Position numbers and translations under genes: made by a program. A DNA stretch of 14,010 bases from an uncultured Campylobacter sp. (GTDB taxonomy: Bacteria; Campylobacterota; Campylobacteria; Campylobacterales; Campylobacteraceae): assembly GCF_937949835.1 (NCBI RefSeq), contig NZ_CALEDC010000066.1, forward strand, positions 1 through 14,010, written 5' to 3'. This document shows, piece after piece, positions 13,402 through 14,010 of the stretch (positions are counted from its first letter, which is position 1; each line of letters begins with the position of its first letter). Under the pieces are notes generated by a model. That model was not told the DNA's origin. It was given only the letters and a program-made list of their open reading frames with translations, and made no database searches.

Positions 13402-14010
13402 CACACGAACCTTGAAAATCGTCGCTCTAGCTTGGATTGTAAGAACGTAAGAAGGGTGCAAACTGCTAGATAAAATAGCGCCGCCAGCACGTATAACGTG
13501 AGCGGATCGAATGCCCGCGCAGCAATACGTTGAGCGACCATAAACATATCGACCATCGTAATCGAGGCTACGAGCGAAGTGTCTTTAAGCGTAGAGATAA
13601 ATATATTTGATAGCGGCGGCAGCGATATGCGCGCTGCTTGCGGAGCGATGATGCGGCGCAGAATTTGAGCGTAGCTCATGCCTAGCGAGGTAGCCGCCTC
13701 CCATTGCCCCTTTGGCACTGATAGGATCGCAGCTCGCACCGCCTCTGAAGCGTAAGCGCCGATATTGAGGCTAAAGGTAATGATCGCAGCAGCCCAAACA
13801 TCAAGCGTGATCCCGATGATTGGAAGCCCGAAATAGACGATAAAAAGCTGCACCAAAAGCGGAGTGCCGCGAAAAATCCAAATATAAATTTCGCTTAGCT
13901 GCTTTAAAATTTTAAAATTTGCGATGCGTGCGACCGCCGTCAGCACCGCAAGCACGAGCCCGAGCAGAAATGAGATTATCGTAAGCGGGATCGTAACTTG
14001 CAGCAGAGCT
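13401..14010 (-). CDS. Polar amino-acid ABC transporter permease (5' end beyond window)
   Basis: Membrane subunit of the HisM/YecS (TcyL) family. The frame is open to the right edge. GTG at 13955 is not the start, because the preceding 18 codons read as typical permease sequence (LQVTIPLTIISFLLG..). Visible features are RGTPLLVQLFIVYFGLP after the first membrane segment, the EAA cytoplasmic loop EAATSLGMSYAQILRRI.PQAAR that docks on the ATPase, and LSNIFISTLKDTSLVASI, which is close to the E. coli cystine permease as I remember it. About 202 residues are present and roughly 15-20 N-terminal ones are missing. A periplasmic binding-protein gene would be expected farther right, but that part is not visible. 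Confidence 0.92.
   Translation of the reverse strand, partial: ALLQVTIPLTIISFLLGLVLAVLTAVARIANFKILKQLSEIYIWIFRGTPLLVQLFIVYFGLPIIGITLDVWAAAIITFSLNIGAYASEAVRAAILSVPKGQWEAATSLGMSYAQILRRIIAPQAARISLPPLSNIFISTLKDTSLVASITMVDMFMVAQRIAARAFDPLTLYVLAALFYLAVCTLLTFLQSKLERRFSRFV

Noticed and set aside
13399..13461. Longer N-terminus for the ABC ATPase
   Set aside because: The extra 20 residues lie inside the permease gene and are not family-like; the TGATG junction at 13401 gives a better start.

Overview
This 14-kb window looks chromosomal and comes from a Campylobacterota bacterium, most likely an oral-type Campylobacter (C. gracilis, rectus, showae or similar). The reasons are a CosR/HsrA-type regulator next to a YfhL-type ferredoxin and a Ppx/GppA phosphatase, an order I recall from C. 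jejuni (Cj0355c-Cj0354c-Cj0353c). In addition, AAAATTTTA-like words recur throughout a genome that is far less AT-rich than C. jejuni. The species is inferred; no RNA marker gene is present. There are no mobile elements, tRNAs, rRNAs or CRISPR arrays.

Layout. (1) Positions 1-4799, + strand: plsY (phospholipid synthesis) and folB (folate) overlap by 4 nt. After a good promoter comes cosR, overlapped by a sensor histidine kinase started at TTG. A palindrome with a -10 element in its centre precedes a 2[4Fe-4S] ferredoxin, which abuts a Ppx/GppA phosphatase. The start of plsY is unresolved. (2) Positions 4896-7900, - strand: a DUF2249 protein, a 12-TM histidine-bearing protein resembling heme-copper oxidase subunit I or NnrS, and a DUF59/SufT-like Fe-S assembly factor form a tight run. 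It is followed by an unrecognised beta-propeller-like protein. I infer a redox or nitrosative-stress module. (3) Positions 8045-10861, + strand: polA, with all three domains apparently catalytically intact and a Gly/Ala/Ser-rich linker between the two nuclease domains. (4) Positions 10862-11504: about 640 nt between convergent genes, without a convincing gene but dense in perfect inverted repeats. One pair could close a branched RNA of about 130 nt. (5) Positions 11505-14010, - strand: a polar amino-acid ABC permease (cut by the window edge), its ATPase and a cystathionine synthase/lyase-family enzyme. They form one operon, probably for uptake and use of a sulfur amino acid.

The points most worth a second look are the hairpin-rich intergenic region, the kinase attached to a regulator described as an orphan in C. 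jejuni and H. pylori, and the DUF2249/oxidase-like/DUF59 module.
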